From: Roseicella sp. DB1501 | Lineage (GTDB): Bacteria; Pseudomonadota; Alphaproteobacteria; Acetobacterales; Acetobacteraceae | Length of the DNA: 64,000 bases | Assembly (NCBI RefSeq): GCF_013112485.1 | Contig: NZ_JABFHG010000012.1 | Location: 124,001-188,000 of the forward strand | Direction of reading: 5' to 3' | Shown: one piece after another, positions 38,419 to 47,368 of the stretch | Numbering within the stretch: the first letter of the stretch is position 1 | Layout: every line of letters starts with the position of its first letter | Position numbers and translations under genes: made by a program | Notes under the pieces: generated by a model | Databases searched by the model: none | Told to the model about the DNA's origin: nothing | The model's input: the letters and a program-made list of their open reading frames with translations, nothing else

Positions 38419-39791
38419 GTCGGCAACTCCGTCAGCGCCCGCACCACCAGGGCCATCCGGCTGCCCAGCGCACCCTTGACCAGCACCACGTCGCCCGGAC
38501 GCAGCGCCTCCTTCACGAGCGGCGCCAGCGCGGCGCTGTCCGCCGCGTGCCCGCCCCGCTTCGCCGGCGGCAGCAAGGCATGGAGCCGCGCCATCTCGGG
38601 CCCGCAGCAGAAGACCAGATCCGCCTTACCAGCTTCTGGAGCGAGGCCGGCATGCAGCGCCGCCGAGAACTCGCCGAGCTCGCGCATGTCGCCGAGCACC
38701 GCGATCCGCCGCCCGCCCGGCCGCAGGGCGAGGGTGCGCAGCGCCGCCCGCATCGCCGGGGGCGCCGCGTTGTAGCTCTCGTCGATCAGCAGCGCGGTGC
38801 CGCCCGCGACCGCGATCTCCCGCGGCGCGCCGCGACCGGCGCCCGGGGCATAGGCGGCAAGCGCCGGCGCGGCGCGATGCGCATCCTGGCCGAGCGCCTC
38901 CACCAGGGCCAGCGCGCAGCAGGCATTGGCCGCATGGTGCAGCCCCATCGCCGGCATGATCACCTCGGCCTCGCGGCCGCCGAGCGCGATCACGGCGCGG
39001 GTGCGGCCGTCGCGCAGGATGCCGGCCTCGGCCAGCCGCACCTCGGCGGCGGGATGCTCGCCGAAGCCGATGACGCGGGCGGCGCCGGCGGCGCGGGCGA
39101 GGCCGGCGAGCCGGTCGAAGAACTCGGAATCGCGCGGCAGCACCGCGACGCCGCCCGGCTCGAGGCCAGCGGCGATGCTGCCCTTCTCCGCCGCCACCGC
39201 CTCGAGGCTGCCCATATGGCCGATATGCGCCTCGCCGATCGCGGTCACGGCGCTCGCATGCGGTCGCGCGAGGCGCGAGAGCGGCAGGATCTCGCCCGGA
39301 TTGTTCATCCCGATCTCGATCACCGCGAAGGCGGTCCCGGCCGGCATGCGGGCGAGGGTGAGCGGCACGCCCCAATGGTTGTTGTAGGAGGCGACGGCGG
39401 CATGCGTCGGGCCAAGGCTGCCGAGGAGGAGCCGCAGCATCTCCTTGGTGCCGGTCTTGCCGACGCTGCCCGTCACCGCGGCGACCCGGCCCCGGCAGCG
39501 GGCGCGGCCGGCGGCGCCGAGCGCGCGCAGCCCCTCCAGCGTGTCGGCGACGCGCAGCAGCGGCGCATCCGGCGCCACGCCGGGCGGATCGCGGTCCACC
39601 ATCGCCGCGGCGGCGCCGCGGGACAGCGCCTCGGCGACGAAGTCATGCCCGTCCCGCACGTCGCGCAGCGCGACGAAGAGGTCGCCGGGCGCGATGCTGC
39701 GGGTGTCGATCGAGATGCCGGAGATCGGCATGGCCGCGGCCAGGCTGCCGCCCGTCGCCTCGCGCAGCGCCGCGGCGGTCCAGAGGCTCAT
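38415..39791 (-). CDS. murF: UDP-MurNAc-tripeptide--D-alanyl-D-alanine ligase MurF
   Basis: A 458-residue Mur ligase adding the D-Ala-D-Ala from Ddl. N-terminal [21 protein letters not shown]-loop [16 protein letters not shown] (Ser-Val in place of the commoner Thr-Asn), [12 protein letters not shown] and [17 protein letters not shown] support the call. It overlaps murE by 4 bases and mraY by 4 bases. Confidence 0.96.
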   Translation of the reverse strand: MSLWTAAALREATGGSLAAAMPISGISIDTRSIAPGDLFVALRDVRDGHDFVAEALSRGAAAAMVDRDPPGVAPDAPLLRVADTLEGLRALGAAGRARCRGRVAAVTGSVGKTGTKEMLRLLLGSLGPTHAAVASYNNHWGVPLTLARMPAGTAFAVIEIGMNNPGEILPLSRLARPHASAVTAIGEAHIGHMGSLEAVAAEKGSIAAGLEPGGVAVLPRDSEFFDRLAGLARAAGAARVIGFGEHPAAEVRLAEAGILRDGRTRAVIALGGREAEVIMPAMGLHHAANACCALALVEALGQDAHRAAPALAAYAPGAGRGAPREIAVAGGTALLIDESYNAAPPAMRAALRTLALRPGGRRIAVLGDMRELGEFSAALHAGLAPEAGKADLVFCCGPEMARLHALLPPAKRGGHAADSAALAPLVKEALRPGDVVLVKGALGSRMALVVRALTELPT

Positions 39792-41287
39792 GCCGCGCCT
39801 CCCGCCAGCTCGCGGACCACGGCCGCATCGTCGAAGGGCTGCGTCACGCCGCGGATCGTCTGGCCGCTCTCATGCCCCTTGCCGGCGACGGCCAGCACGT
39901 CGCCCGGGCCGAGATCGGCGAGGGCCGCGGCGATAGCGGCGCGCCGCTCGCCAGCATCGATGCCGCCGGGGCAGCCGGCGAGCACGGCGGCGCGGATCGC
40001 AGCCGGGTCCTCGGAGCGGGGATTGTCGTCGGTGACCCAGCAGCGATCAGCCTGCGTCGCGCAGGCCGCGCCCATCAGCGGGCGCTTGCCCGGGTCGCGA
40101 TCGCCGCCGGCGCCGAAGACCACCTGCAGCCGCCCGCCCGGCGCGACATGCGGCCGCAGCGCGGCGAGCAGGCGCTCCAGCGCATCCGGCGTATGGGCGT
40201 AGTCGACATAGACGGCGGCGCCGTTCGGCAGGCGTGCGGCAAGCTCCATCCGGCCGCGCACCCCGGCGAGGCGCGGCGCGAGGGCGAGGGCGCGCTCCGG
40301 CGCCATGCCGGCGGCGATGGCGAGGGCGAGGGCCATCAGCACGTTGTCCGCCTGGAAGCGGCCGGGCAGGGCGAGTTCGAGCGCGTGGCGCCGGCCGAAG
40401 ACGGCGAGCTCCAACGCCTGGCCCGCCGGCAGCGGGCGCTGGGCGAGCAGGCGGAGATCCTCGCCTGCCTCGCCGAGGGTGAGCAGCCGCAGCCCGCGGC
40501 GCGCGGCGATGTCGCGCAGCGCGGCCAGCGTCGCCGCCTCCATGTCCGCATTGGCCGCGGCGGTGGCGCCCGGCGGCAACAGCGCCTCGAAGAGCCGCAG
40601 CTTGGCCTCCCGGTAGGCCGCCATGCCGCCATGGTAGTCGAGATGGTCGCGCGTCAGGTTGGTGAAGCCGGCGGCGGCGAGCCGCACGCCGTCGAGCCGG
40701 CGCTGCTCGATGCCGTGCGAGGAGGCCTCCATCGCCACCCGGTCGATGCCGGCGCGGGCGAGCGCGGCGAGGCCGGCGTGCAGCGCGACTGGGTCCGGCG
40801 TGGTCAGCGAGGGGCCGGGCGGGAAGCCCTCGGCGATCAGGCCGAGCGTGCCGAGCGAGGCGGCGCGTGCGCCATCGAGCGTCCAGAGCTGGCGCAGGAA
40901 ATCGACGGTGCTGGTCTTGCCGTTGGTGCCGGTGACGGCGACGGCCAAGCCGGGCTGCGGCGCGTGCAGCGCGGCGGCCATCAGCGCCAGGGCCCGGCGC
41001 GGATCGGCGGCGGCGAGCAGCGGCCGGGCGGCGAGGCCGGGCGGCCAGGCGGTGCCGGTCGGGGCGAGGACCGCCGCGGCGCCGGCGGCCACCGCCTCGC
41101 CGATGAAGGCGCGGCCATCGGCCCGGGCGCCGGGCAGGGCCGCAAAGACGAAGCCGGGCCGCACGGCCCGGCTGTCTGCGGTCAGTCCGGTGATCTCGGC
41201 GGCCGTGTCCCCGATCAGGGGCGGCGGCGCGATCCCGGCGCGAGCGATGAGCTCATCGAGATGCAAGGCCGGCCTCGTCCATCGCAT
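39788..41287 (-). CDS. murE: UDP-MurNAc-tripeptide synthetase MurE (meso-diaminopimelate-adding)
   Basis: A 499-residue Mur ligase. P-loop VAVTGTNGKTSTVDFL, MEASSHGIEQRRLDGV and the substrate-selecting motif DDNPRSEDP, where DNPR marks meso-DAP rather than lysine enzymes, are visible. The annotated ATG (41287) overlaps ftsI by 35 bases. A TTG at 41266 would overlap by only 14 and keeps the conserved LHLDELIARAG, so the true start is uncertain. Confidence 0.95.
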   Translation of the reverse strand: MRWTRPALHLDELIARAGIAPPPLIGDTAAEITGLTADSRAVRPGFVFAALPGARADGRAFIGEAVAAGAAAVLAPTGTAWPPGLAARPLLAAADPRRALALMAAALHAPQPGLAVAVTGTNGKTSTVDFLRQLWTLDGARAASLGTLGLIAEGFPPGPSLTTPDPVALHAGLAALARAGIDRVAMEASSHGIEQRRLDGVRLAAAGFTNLTRDHLDYHGGMAAYREAKLRLFEALLPPGATAAANADMEAATLAALRDIAARRGLRLLTLGEAGEDLRLLAQRPLPAGQALELAVFGRRHALELALPGRFQADNVLMALALAIAAGMAPERALALAPRLAGVRGRMELAARLPNGAAVYVDYAHTPDALERLLAALRPHVAPGGRLQVVFGAGGDRDPGKRPLMGAACATQADRCWVTDDNPRSEDPAAIRAAVLAGCPGGIDAGERRAAIAAALADLGPGDVLAVAGKGHESGQTIRGVTQPFDDAAVVRELAGGAA

Positions 41288-43382
41288 CGGGGACGGCGGC
41301 CAGGCGGAAGGGCGCCGGCGCCTCGGTGCGCCGCAGGGCAGGGGGATGCAGCGTGGCCGGCGGCACGGGCACGGGCTGCGCCGGCGCGGCGGGCGTCGCC
41401 GGCATGGCGGCGGCCGGGATGTTGGCGCGGGGCGCGGCCGGGGTGGCCGCCTGCGGCGCCGCGGCGACCGGGGCCTTGCCGCCGGCGGGGCGGCCGGGCT
41501 GCAGCGGGATCGAGATGCTCTGCTGGATCTGCGCGATGCGCTCCGTCTCCGGCACCATGCCGAGGACCGGCGCGATGCGGGCGATGACGGCGCCGGCCGC
41601 CGGCGCCGCGACCCAGCCGGCCGTCGCGTAGCCGTGGCTCTTCGCGTTCGGCTTCGGCTCGTCGACCATGACGTAGATGGCGTAGCGCGGCGCGTTCATC
41701 GGGAAGGCGCCGACGAAGGCGGCGATGCGCTTGTCCTTCTGGTAGCCGCCGCGGGCGGTGGTCTTCTCCGCCGTGCCGGTCTTGCCGCCGACGAAGTAGC
41801 CAGGGACCTCGGCGCCCTTGCCCGAGCCGTCGGTGACGACGAGGCGCATGAGCTTGCGCATGGTCTCCGAGGTCTTCTCCGACAGCACGCGCGTGCCCTC
41901 GCGCGGCGCGCCGTCGGGCTGCGCGACGAGGGTCGGCTGCCGCAGGATGCCGCCATTCGCCACCGCCGAGATGCCGGTGATGACATGCAGCGGCGTCACC
42001 GAGATGCCGTGGCCGAAGGCGATGGTGAAGGTGTTGATCTCCTTCCAGCTGTTCGCCGAGGGCGCGAGCGGGCGGGCGGCCTCGGGCAGCTCCACCTGCA
42101 GGCGGTTCAGCATCCCCATGCGGCTCATGAACTCGCGGTGCCGCTGCGGACCCATGAGCTGCGCCATGTGAGCGGCGCCGAGGTTGGAGGAGTAGGCCAG
42201 CACCTCGGGGAAGACGAGGACGCGGTTCTTGCCCTTGTAGTCGCTGATGGTGAAGCGGCCGTAGCGAATGGGATGCCGGGCGTCGAAGGTGCTCCAGATG
42301 TTCGCGGCGCCGGCATCGAGCACCATCGAGGCGGTGAGCAGCTTGAAGGTCGAGCCCGGCTCGTAGACGCCGACCGTCGCGCGGTTGAAATGCGGGTCCT
42401 GGTCCTGGTGCACCGGCTTCGGCGCCGCCGGGCGGGCGACGACCTTGCGGATGGGTCCGTCGGACTCCGCCTCGGCATTGCGCTGCTGCAGCCCGCCGGG
42501 ATCGGCGGCGTCGAAATCGGGGAGGCTGACCATGGCCAGCACCTCCGCCGTGTTCACGTCCATCACCACGCCGGCGCCGCCGATGCCGTTGAAGTCGGCG
42601 ATGGCCTTCTCGACCGAATCGCGCAGCGCCACCTGCAGGCGGACATCGATCGAGAGCCGCAGCGGGTCGTGGTTGCCGCGCAGCCGCGCGTCGAAATGCT
42701 TCTCGACGCCGGCGATGCCGTGGCCGTCGATGTCGACCTGGCCGAGGACATGCGCCGCCGCCCGCCCCTGCGGGTAGAAGCGCCGCTCGGCGGGGCGGAA
42801 GTGGAAGCCCGGGATGCCGAGATCGTTCACCGCCTGCTGCTGCCGCGGCGGCAGGTTGCGGGCGATGTAGGCGAACTGCACCGGGCGATCGCTGTCGCCG
42901 ACCGTGCGCTGGCTGATGCGGGCGATCAGCCGCTCGCGGTCGAGGCCCGGCAGGACGGAGCGGAGCTTGTCCGCCGCCTCGACCGGGTCGTTGATCTCCT
43001 GCGGGTTGGCGTAGAGCTCCGTCACCTGCAGCGAGACCGCGAGCACCTCGCCGTTGCGGTCGGTGATGGCGGCGCGGCCGATATTCGGCGTGCCGTCCGG
43101 CACCCGCGGCGCGGCGCGCAGCTTCGGCTCGGCCGGATCGATGATGGTGGCGACGGCGAGCTTCAGGCCGACCGCGCCGAACAGCGCGGCGAAGCCGGCG
43201 GCAGCGATGACGAGCCGGCCGCGCGTCGTCTCGAGCTGCGCCTTGCGCGCCAGGTCGGGCGCATGCGGACGCGGCAAGGGCCGGCCCTCGCTTACGACGC
43301 GCGTGGCGACGGTCCGGCCGGCCGGCATGGCGGAGGGGGAGGGCGGTGGCCGCAACTCCTCGATATCGCCCGAATCCCTCAC
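41253..43382 (-). CDS. ftsI: Septal penicillin-binding protein FtsI (PBP3)
   Basis: A 709-residue class B PBP, the septal transpeptidase that works with FtsW. A membrane anchor lies at about 57-80 after a basic, Pro-rich cytoplasmic tail. The dimerisation domain follows (AITDRNGEVLAVSLQV). Active-site motifs: Ser344-x-x-Lys347 in EPGSTFKLLTA, Ser398-Ser-Asn400 and Lys534-Thr-Gly in VGGKTGTAEKT. The last 65-70 residues are an Ala/Pro-rich periplasmic tail, longer than in E. coli. The gene overlaps ftsL by 4 bases and murE by 35. Confidence 0.95.
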   Translation of the reverse strand: MRDSGDIEELRPPPSPSAMPAGRTVATRVVSEGRPLPRPHAPDLARKAQLETTRGRLVIAAAGFAALFGAVGLKLAVATIIDPAEPKLRAAPRVPDGTPNIGRAAITDRNGEVLAVSLQVTELYANPQEINDPVEAADKLRSVLPGLDRERLIARISQRTVGDSDRPVQFAYIARNLPPRQQQAVNDLGIPGFHFRPAERRFYPQGRAAAHVLGQVDIDGHGIAGVEKHFDARLRGNHDPLRLSIDVRLQVALRDSVEKAIADFNGIGGAGVVMDVNTAEVLAMVSLPDFDAADPGGLQQRNAEAESDGPIRKVVARPAAPKPVHQDQDPHFNRATVGVYEPGSTFKLLTASMVLDAGAANIWSTFDARHPIRYGRFTISDYKGKNRVLVFPEVLAYSSNLGAAHMAQLMGPQRHREFMSRMGMLNRLQVELPEAARPLAPSANSWKEINTFTIAFGHGISVTPLHVITGISAVANGGILRQPTLVAQPDGAPREGTRVLSEKTSETMRKLMRLVVTDGSGKGAEVPGYFVGGKTGTAEKTTARGGYQKDKRIAAFVGAFPMNAPRYAIYVMVDEPKPNAKSHGYATAGWVAAPAAGAVIARIAPVLGMVPETERIAQIQQSISIPLQPGRPAGGKAPVAAAPQAATPAAPRANIPAAAMPATPAAPAQPVPVPPATLHPPALRRTEAPAPFRLAAVPDAMDEAGLASR

Positions 43383-44389
43383 CGCGCGCCTCCGAGCGTC
43401 GCGGCATTGGCGCTGCCGAAGGGCACTGGCGGGGCCAGCATCGGGCGGCCGCCGCCGAGGGCGGAGCCGAGCGAGACGGCCGGGGCCTCGGCCGGCCGCG
43501 GCGGCGCCAGCGGCGCCGCGGTGGCGAGCTGCGTCCCGGCATGGCGCGGCACCGGAGGGGCGACCGGCGGGGCGATATGCGCGACGGCCGGCCGCACCGG
43601 CGCGGCGATCGGGCGGATCGGGGCGGTGACCGGCGGCAGCGCGGCCACCTCGGTGGCGCGCGGCGCGGGCCGCGGCGGCGGCAGGCGGAGCGCGGCGGGT
43701 CGCGCGGCGAGCTCGGCCGGGCGGGGCGCGGGCTCGGCCGGACGGGCGGCGAGGACCGGCGCGCGGCGCGGCGCGGGCGGCTCGGCGGCGGGTGCGGGGG
43801 CTGGGCGGGGCGCCGGCGCCTCGGCGACCGGTGCCGCCGGCTTCGGCGCCTCGGCTGCCGGCCGCACCGGCGGCGCGGCGGGCTTCGCCGGCGCCTCGGC
43901 GAGGGGCAGCGAGACGGGTGCGGCGATGGGCGCGGCGATCGGCGCGGGCGGCGGGATCGGCAGGTCGTCGGCGGCGGCGGTGGCGAGCTGGACCGGCTGC
44001 ACGCGGTCCGGGATGCGCGGCAGCAGGGCGAGGCGGACCGGACCCTCCGCCGCCGCCGGCGCGCGCGCCGCGAAGAGGGCGGGCGGCCCGTCATAGGCGA
44101 CCACCGTTGGCAGCCGGCGCTCGGCCTCGTTCAGCCGCAGGAACTGGCTGGGCTGCATCGGCTCGAGCTGCAGGTGGCGCATCGCCACGCCGCGCAGGCG
44201 CTCCGGCTCGTTGAGCCAGGCCCATTCGGCGTGCAGCGCCTGGCTGCGTTCATGCGCCTCGTCGATCGACTTGCCGATGCCGCGCAGCTCGCGGTCGAGC
44301 AAGGCGACCTCGTGCTTGCTCTGGTAGAGGTGCAATCCGGCGAGGGCGGCCGCGAGGAAGGTGCAGAGGCTGAGCGGGCGGAAGATCAT
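43379..44389 (-). CDS. ftsL: FtsL-like cell division protein with a long Pro/Ala-rich extension
   Basis: A 336-residue protein in the invariant ftsL position between rsmH and ftsI. Residues 1-90 look like alphaproteobacterial FtsL: membrane segment [20 protein letters not shown], then a heptad-like coiled coil ending in [19 protein letters not shown]. FtsL proteins are usually about 100-130 residues. Here about 240 more residues follow, almost all Pro, Ala, Arg and Val (for instance [20 protein letters not shown]), which would lie in the periplasm. The frame is continuous to a stop coupled with ftsI. The N-terminal call rests mainly on position and topology. Confidence 0.78.
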   Translation of the reverse strand: MIFRPLSLCTFLAAALAGLHLYQSKHEVALLDRELRGIGKSIDEAHERSQALHAEWAWLNEPERLRGVAMRHLQLEPMQPSQFLRLNEAERRLPTVVAYDGPPALFAARAPAAAEGPVRLALLPRIPDRVQPVQLATAAADDLPIPPPAPIAAPIAAPVSLPLAEAPAKPAAPPVRPAAEAPKPAAPVAEAPAPRPAPAPAAEPPAPRRAPVLAARPAEPAPRPAELAARPAALRLPPPRPAPRATEVAALPPVTAPIRPIAAPVRPAVAHIAPPVAPPVPRHAGTQLATAAPLAPPRPAEAPAVSLGSALGGGRPMLAPPVPFGSANAATLGGAR

Positions 44390-45357
44390 GCGGCGTCCCG
44401 GGAATCGAGGCGTTCGACGGCGCGCAGCCGGCTGCTGCGGGCGCGCGGATTGGCAAGCGTCTCGGCATCGCCGGGGCGGAGCGCCCGCGGCGTGAGGAGG
44501 CGGAAGGCGGGAGGCGCGGCCGGCCCGGCCAGCGCGCCGGGATCGTGGCGGGAGGCGCCGCCGGCGCGGCCGGTGAGCTGCGCCATGAAGCGCTTCACGA
44601 TCCGGTCCTCGAGCGAGTGGAAGGCGACGACGACGAGACGCCCGCCGGGCGCGAGCAGCCGCGCGGCGGCGGCGAGGCCGCGCTCGACCTCGCCGAGCTC
44701 GTCGTTGACGGCGAGGCGGAGCGCCTGGAAGGAGCGCGTCGCGCGGTCGATGCCGGAGGGGTCGCGCGGCGTCACGCTGCGGATGATCTCGGCGAGGCGC
44801 AGGGTGGTGGCGATCGGTGCCTCCCGCCGCGCGGCGACGACGGCGCGCGCGATCCGCCGCGCATGCCTTTCCTCCCCGAGCGTGAAGAGCAGATCCGCCA
44901 ATTCCGATTCACCCAAGGTGTTGACGAGGTCCGCCGCGGACCTCCCGGATTTCTCCATGCGCATGTCAAGCGGCCCATCGGCGCGGAAGGAGAAGCCGCG
45001 CCCGGCCTCGTCGAGCTGGAATGAGGAGACGCCGAGATCGAGCACGACACCGTCGAGCGCGGCAACGCCCCGCGCCGCGAGCAGCTCGAGCATTTCGCCG
45101 AAACGGCCTTCCAGTAAATGAAGCCGGCCGGCGTGGTGCGCGGCGAGCGCGGCGCCGCGGGCGATCGCGTCCGGATCGCGGTCGATGGCGTAGAGGGTGC
45201 AGCGCGCCGTGGCGAGGATGGCGCCGGCATAGCCGCCGCCGCCGAAGGTGCCGTCGCAATAGGTGGCGTCGTCGCGCGGCGCGAGCGTCGCCAGCACCTC
45301 GGCCAGCATGACCGGCAGATGCGTGCCGGGCAGGGGCGCGGCGGCGCCGTCGCTCAT
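44386..45357 (-). CDS. rsmH: 16S rRNA m4C1402 methyltransferase RsmH (MraW)
   Basis: A 323-residue SAM-dependent enzyme methylating N4 of C1402 in 16S rRNA. It starts [20 protein letters not shown]; the SAM site is [16 protein letters not shown]; then [36 protein letters not shown] and [16 protein letters not shown]. Second gene of the dcw cluster, overlapping mraZ and ftsL by 4 bases each. Confidence 0.96.
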   Translation of the reverse strand: MSDGAAAPLPGTHLPVMLAEVLATLAPRDDATYCDGTFGGGGYAGAILATARCTLYAIDRDPDAIARGAALAAHHAGRLHLLEGRFGEMLELLAARGVAALDGVVLDLGVSSFQLDEAGRGFSFRADGPLDMRMEKSGRSAADLVNTLGESELADLLFTLGEERHARRIARAVVAARREAPIATTLRLAEIIRSVTPRDPSGIDRATRSFQALRLAVNDELGEVERGLAAAARLLAPGGRLVVVAFHSLEDRIVKRFMAQLTGRAGGASRHDPGALAGPAAPPAFRLLTPRALRPGDAETLANPRARSSRLRAVERLDSRDAA

Positions 45358-45791
45358 ACGTCGCCCCCCTCGTCCTCGGCCTCGAGCCGCGCCTCTTCCT
45401 CGGCGAGGCGCTCGGCCGACCAGATCTGGAAGAAGGCGCCGAGCCCGGAGAAGCTGATCTCGCCATCGAGCCCGGCCTTGTCGGCGAGCTCCTTCGGCAT
45501 GACGATCCGGCCCTCGGCGTCGGGGCGCAGCGTATGGATGCGCGAGACCAGCTTGCGCATGATCTTCTGGTATTCGCCGGAGAGCTGGCTGAGGCCTTCG
45601 ACCCGGCGCTCGACCTCCGCCATGTAGGCGGGTGCGGGCCAGACATCGATGCAGGCGCCGAAACGCGACGGGGTGAGGACGATTTCCTCGGCGCCCAGGC
45701 GGCTCAGCGCGGCGCGGAAGCTAGCGGGCACGGAGATCCGGCCCTTCTTCGCGTCGAACGTCCCACCGAATGTGCCCGAAAAGCCGGACAT
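45354..45791 (-). CDS. mraZ: Transcriptional regulator MraZ
   Basis: A 145-residue protein with two MraZ/SpoVT-AbrB-like halves: [17 protein letters not shown] near the N terminus and [20 protein letters not shown] later, each with the DxxGR motif. It is the first gene of the dcw cluster and in E. coli represses it by binding GGG-containing direct repeats upstream of itself. Start placed at [13 protein letters not shown]; the frame to 45878 lacks similarity. A five-copy GGGA decamer array lies 130 bases upstream. Confidence 0.93.
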   Translation of the reverse strand: MSGFSGTFGGTFDAKKGRISVPASFRAALSRLGAEEIVLTPSRFGACIDVWPAPAYMAEVERRVEGLSQLSGEYQKIMRKLVSRIHTLRPDAEGRIVMPKELADKAGLDGEISFSGLGAFFQIWSAERLAEEEARLEAEDEGGDV

Positions 45792-45920
45792 CGCCCACTG
45801 ACCGCCCCCCCGGGCCAAGGCGCCCCGCTTGATCAGCGGCCGGCGGGGCCCCCCGACCCCGCCGGCTCGCCCGACCATCCCGCCTCGGACCGCTCGCCCC
45901 CCCGAGCGTCTGGGTCCTCA

Positions 45921-45970
45921 ACGGGATGCCATGGGATAGCACGGGAAATCCTGGGACAGCAAGGGAGAAT
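45921..45970. promoter_or_regulatory. MraZ operator: five tandem 10-bp GGGA repeats
   Basis: Five consecutive decamers (45921, 45931, 45941, 45951, 45961), each with GGGA at positions 3-6 (plus-strand sense) and little else shared. A sixth, out-of-phase TGGG lies at 45911. E. coli MraZ binds TGGGN repeats spaced by 5 bases, the same 10-bp period. The array lies in the mraZ 5' region. The GGGA reads opposite to mraZ; whether orientation matters is not known to me. Confidence 0.75.
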
Positions 45971-46008
45971 GCCGTTGCGGGGCACTAAGCTTCCGGTGCG
46001 AAAGCCTC

Positions 46009-46089
46009 GATTCTTAGGGGTTTAGCTTGAAGACTCGCGTCGACTCCAGGAAACGGCTCATTGTCAATGGTATCCGCATGCCAGGACTC
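46009..46089 (-). promoter_or_regulatory. Probable mraZ (dcw) promoter with a GANTC cluster
   Basis: On the minus strand a perfect -35 TTGACA (46062-46067) is followed at 17 bases by a poor -10, GTCGAC (46039-46044). A GANTC site (46042-46046) overlaps that -10. Three more GANTC sites lie at 46009-46013, 46032-46036 and 46085-46089. Four in 81 bases is far above chance at this GC content. Such weak -10 promoters with overlapping GANTC resemble CcrM/GcrA-dependent promoters of Caulobacter. A DnaA-box-like sequence, GGTGGATAA, lies at 46142-46150. Confidence 0.45.
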
Positions 46090-46151
46090 ACTTGTTCTTT
46101 GGGCGATACGGGAAGCCTGGGGACAAGGCTGTGGAAAGGCGGGTGGATAAA

Positions 46152-46594
46152 GTGCGCCAGGCGGCCGGTAAGCCGGGTTCTGTCCATCCCCGGAAAGCTG
46201 GGGATGTGACGGCCATTCCTCTGGGGCGCGCCTCGCGGCGCGCCTCGCGCGGCCAACCCGGGTGGCGGGGCGGGAATGCCCTCGCGTCAGGCCCCGAAGG
46301 ACCACCGCCGGCCACCCCTATTCGGCCTTGCTCCCGGTGGGGTTTGCCCTGCCGCCCCCGTTGCCGGGGGCGCGGTGCGCCCTTACCGCACCCTTTCACC
46401 CTTGCCCATCGGCCGAGGCGGATGGGCGGTCTGCTCTCTGTGGCACTGTCCCTGGGCCTTGGGCGACCGGCGGCGAACCGCCGGCTTCCCTCTGCCCGCC
46501 GGCCGTTGGCCGGCACCGTATTCCCGTGGAGCCCGGACTTTCCTCCGACCCGTCCCGGAAGGGCGGGCCGGCGGCCGTCTGGCCACCTGGCGCG
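46152..46594 (-). ncRNA. rnpB: RNase P RNA (class A)
   Basis: The catalytic RNA that trims tRNA 5' leaders. On the minus strand the 5' part has GGAGGAAAGTCCGGGCTCC, the middle has GGACAGTGCCACAGA, GGGTGAAAGGGTGCGGTAAG and GGCAGGGCAAACCCC, and the 3' part has GAGGAATGGCCGTCAC and GACAGAACCCGGCTTAC, all bacterial type A hallmarks. Helix P1 closes the ends: GCGCCAGG (5') with CCTGGCGC (3'). Ends were placed at P1 and may be off by a few bases. It lies between ampD and mraZ. Confidence 0.93.
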
Positions 46595-46599
46595 GCTGG

Positions 46600-46629
46600 T
46601 TCATGCGCCGGCGGCGCCGGTGCGGTCAA
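46600..46629 (-). promoter_or_regulatory. Candidate rnpB promoter
   Basis: Minus-strand TTGACC (46624-46629), an 18-base spacer and CATGAA (46600-46605), 6-7 bases before the deduced RNA 5' end at P1. It lies in the short gap between rnpB and the ampD stop. Confidence 0.5.
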
Positions 46630-46656
46630 CGGCCCTGCGGCCCCGACTCGGGCTCG

Positions 46657-47340
46657 TTACGCAGCGAGCCGGGCGGCGAGGCCGGCGAGCCGGGCCATGG
46701 TCCCGGCATCGGCGACGCCATCCACCCGCTCCGGCCGCCAGTGCCGCTGGAAGGCGGCGAGCAGCACGGCCTCCGGCAGGTCGGTGCGGTAGCCGATGGC
46801 GCCGAGCAGCGCCATGGCCGCCCCGGCCGGCGGCGCATCGGCCGCCGCGGGCCAGAGGCCGACGCCGTTCGCCGCCAGCGCCTCCCAGTCGAAGAGCTCG
46901 CCGGGATCCGCCTTGCGGTCGGGCGCGACGTCGCTATGGGCCACGACGTTGATCGGCGGGATCGGATGCCGCCCCAGGATCTCGAGGCAGAGATCGCAGA
47001 CGGCGGCCATCTGCAGCGCCGGGAAGGGGCGGTAGCCCCAGTCATGGCCGGGATTGACGATCTCGATGCCGATGCTGCGCCCGTTCAGCGCCTCCCGGCC
47101 GCGCCAGTGCGAGATGCCGGCATGCCAGGCCCGGCGCGCCTCCGGCACCAGGCGGAAGATCGCGCCATCCTCCTCGACGACGTAATGCGAGGAGACGCGC
47201 GCCGCCGGGTCCCGCAGCCGGGCGATCGCCTCCGCGCCGCTGCGCATGCCGGTATAGTGCAGCACCAGCATGTCGATCGGGCCGTCGGGCGGCCGGTCGT
47301 CCTGGTTCGGGCTGGGCAGTTCCCGAATCGGCAGGCTCAC
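46657..47340 (-). CDS. ampD: N-acetylmuramoyl-L-alanine amidase AmpD-like (Amidase_2)
   Basis: A 227-residue zinc amidase. Ligands are His28 (DMLVLHYTGM), His135 (NVVAHSDVAP) and Asp145 in DRKADPG, with the catalytic Glu93 in GIEIVNPGHDWGY. No signal peptide is seen, so a cytosolic AmpD role, cleaving 1,6-anhydro-muropeptides for cell-wall recycling, is likely. The C terminus carries a peptidoglycan-binding-like helical region (LLAAFQRHWRPERVDGVADA). It sits beside the dcw cluster, with djlA upstream by 28 bases. Confidence 0.9.
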   Translation of the reverse strand: MSLPIRELPSPNQDDRPPDGPIDMLVLHYTGMRSGAEAIARLRDPAARVSSHYVVEEDGAIFRLVPEARRAWHAGISHWRGREALNGRSIGIEIVNPGHDWGYRPFPALQMAAVCDLCLEILGRHPIPPINVVAHSDVAPDRKADPGELFDWEALAANGVGLWPAAADAPPAGAAMALLGAIGYRTDLPEAVLLAAFQRHWRPERVDGVADAGTMARLAGLAARLAA

Positions 47341-47368
47341 GGGCGGGCCCCGGCCGCGGCGCCGTGCC

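Noticed and set aside
40659-44096. 1145-codon open frame on the plus strand across murE, ftsI and ftsL
   Set aside because: Antisense frame with repetitive Arg/Gly/Ala content; the opposite strand holds catalytic motifs of two essential proteins.
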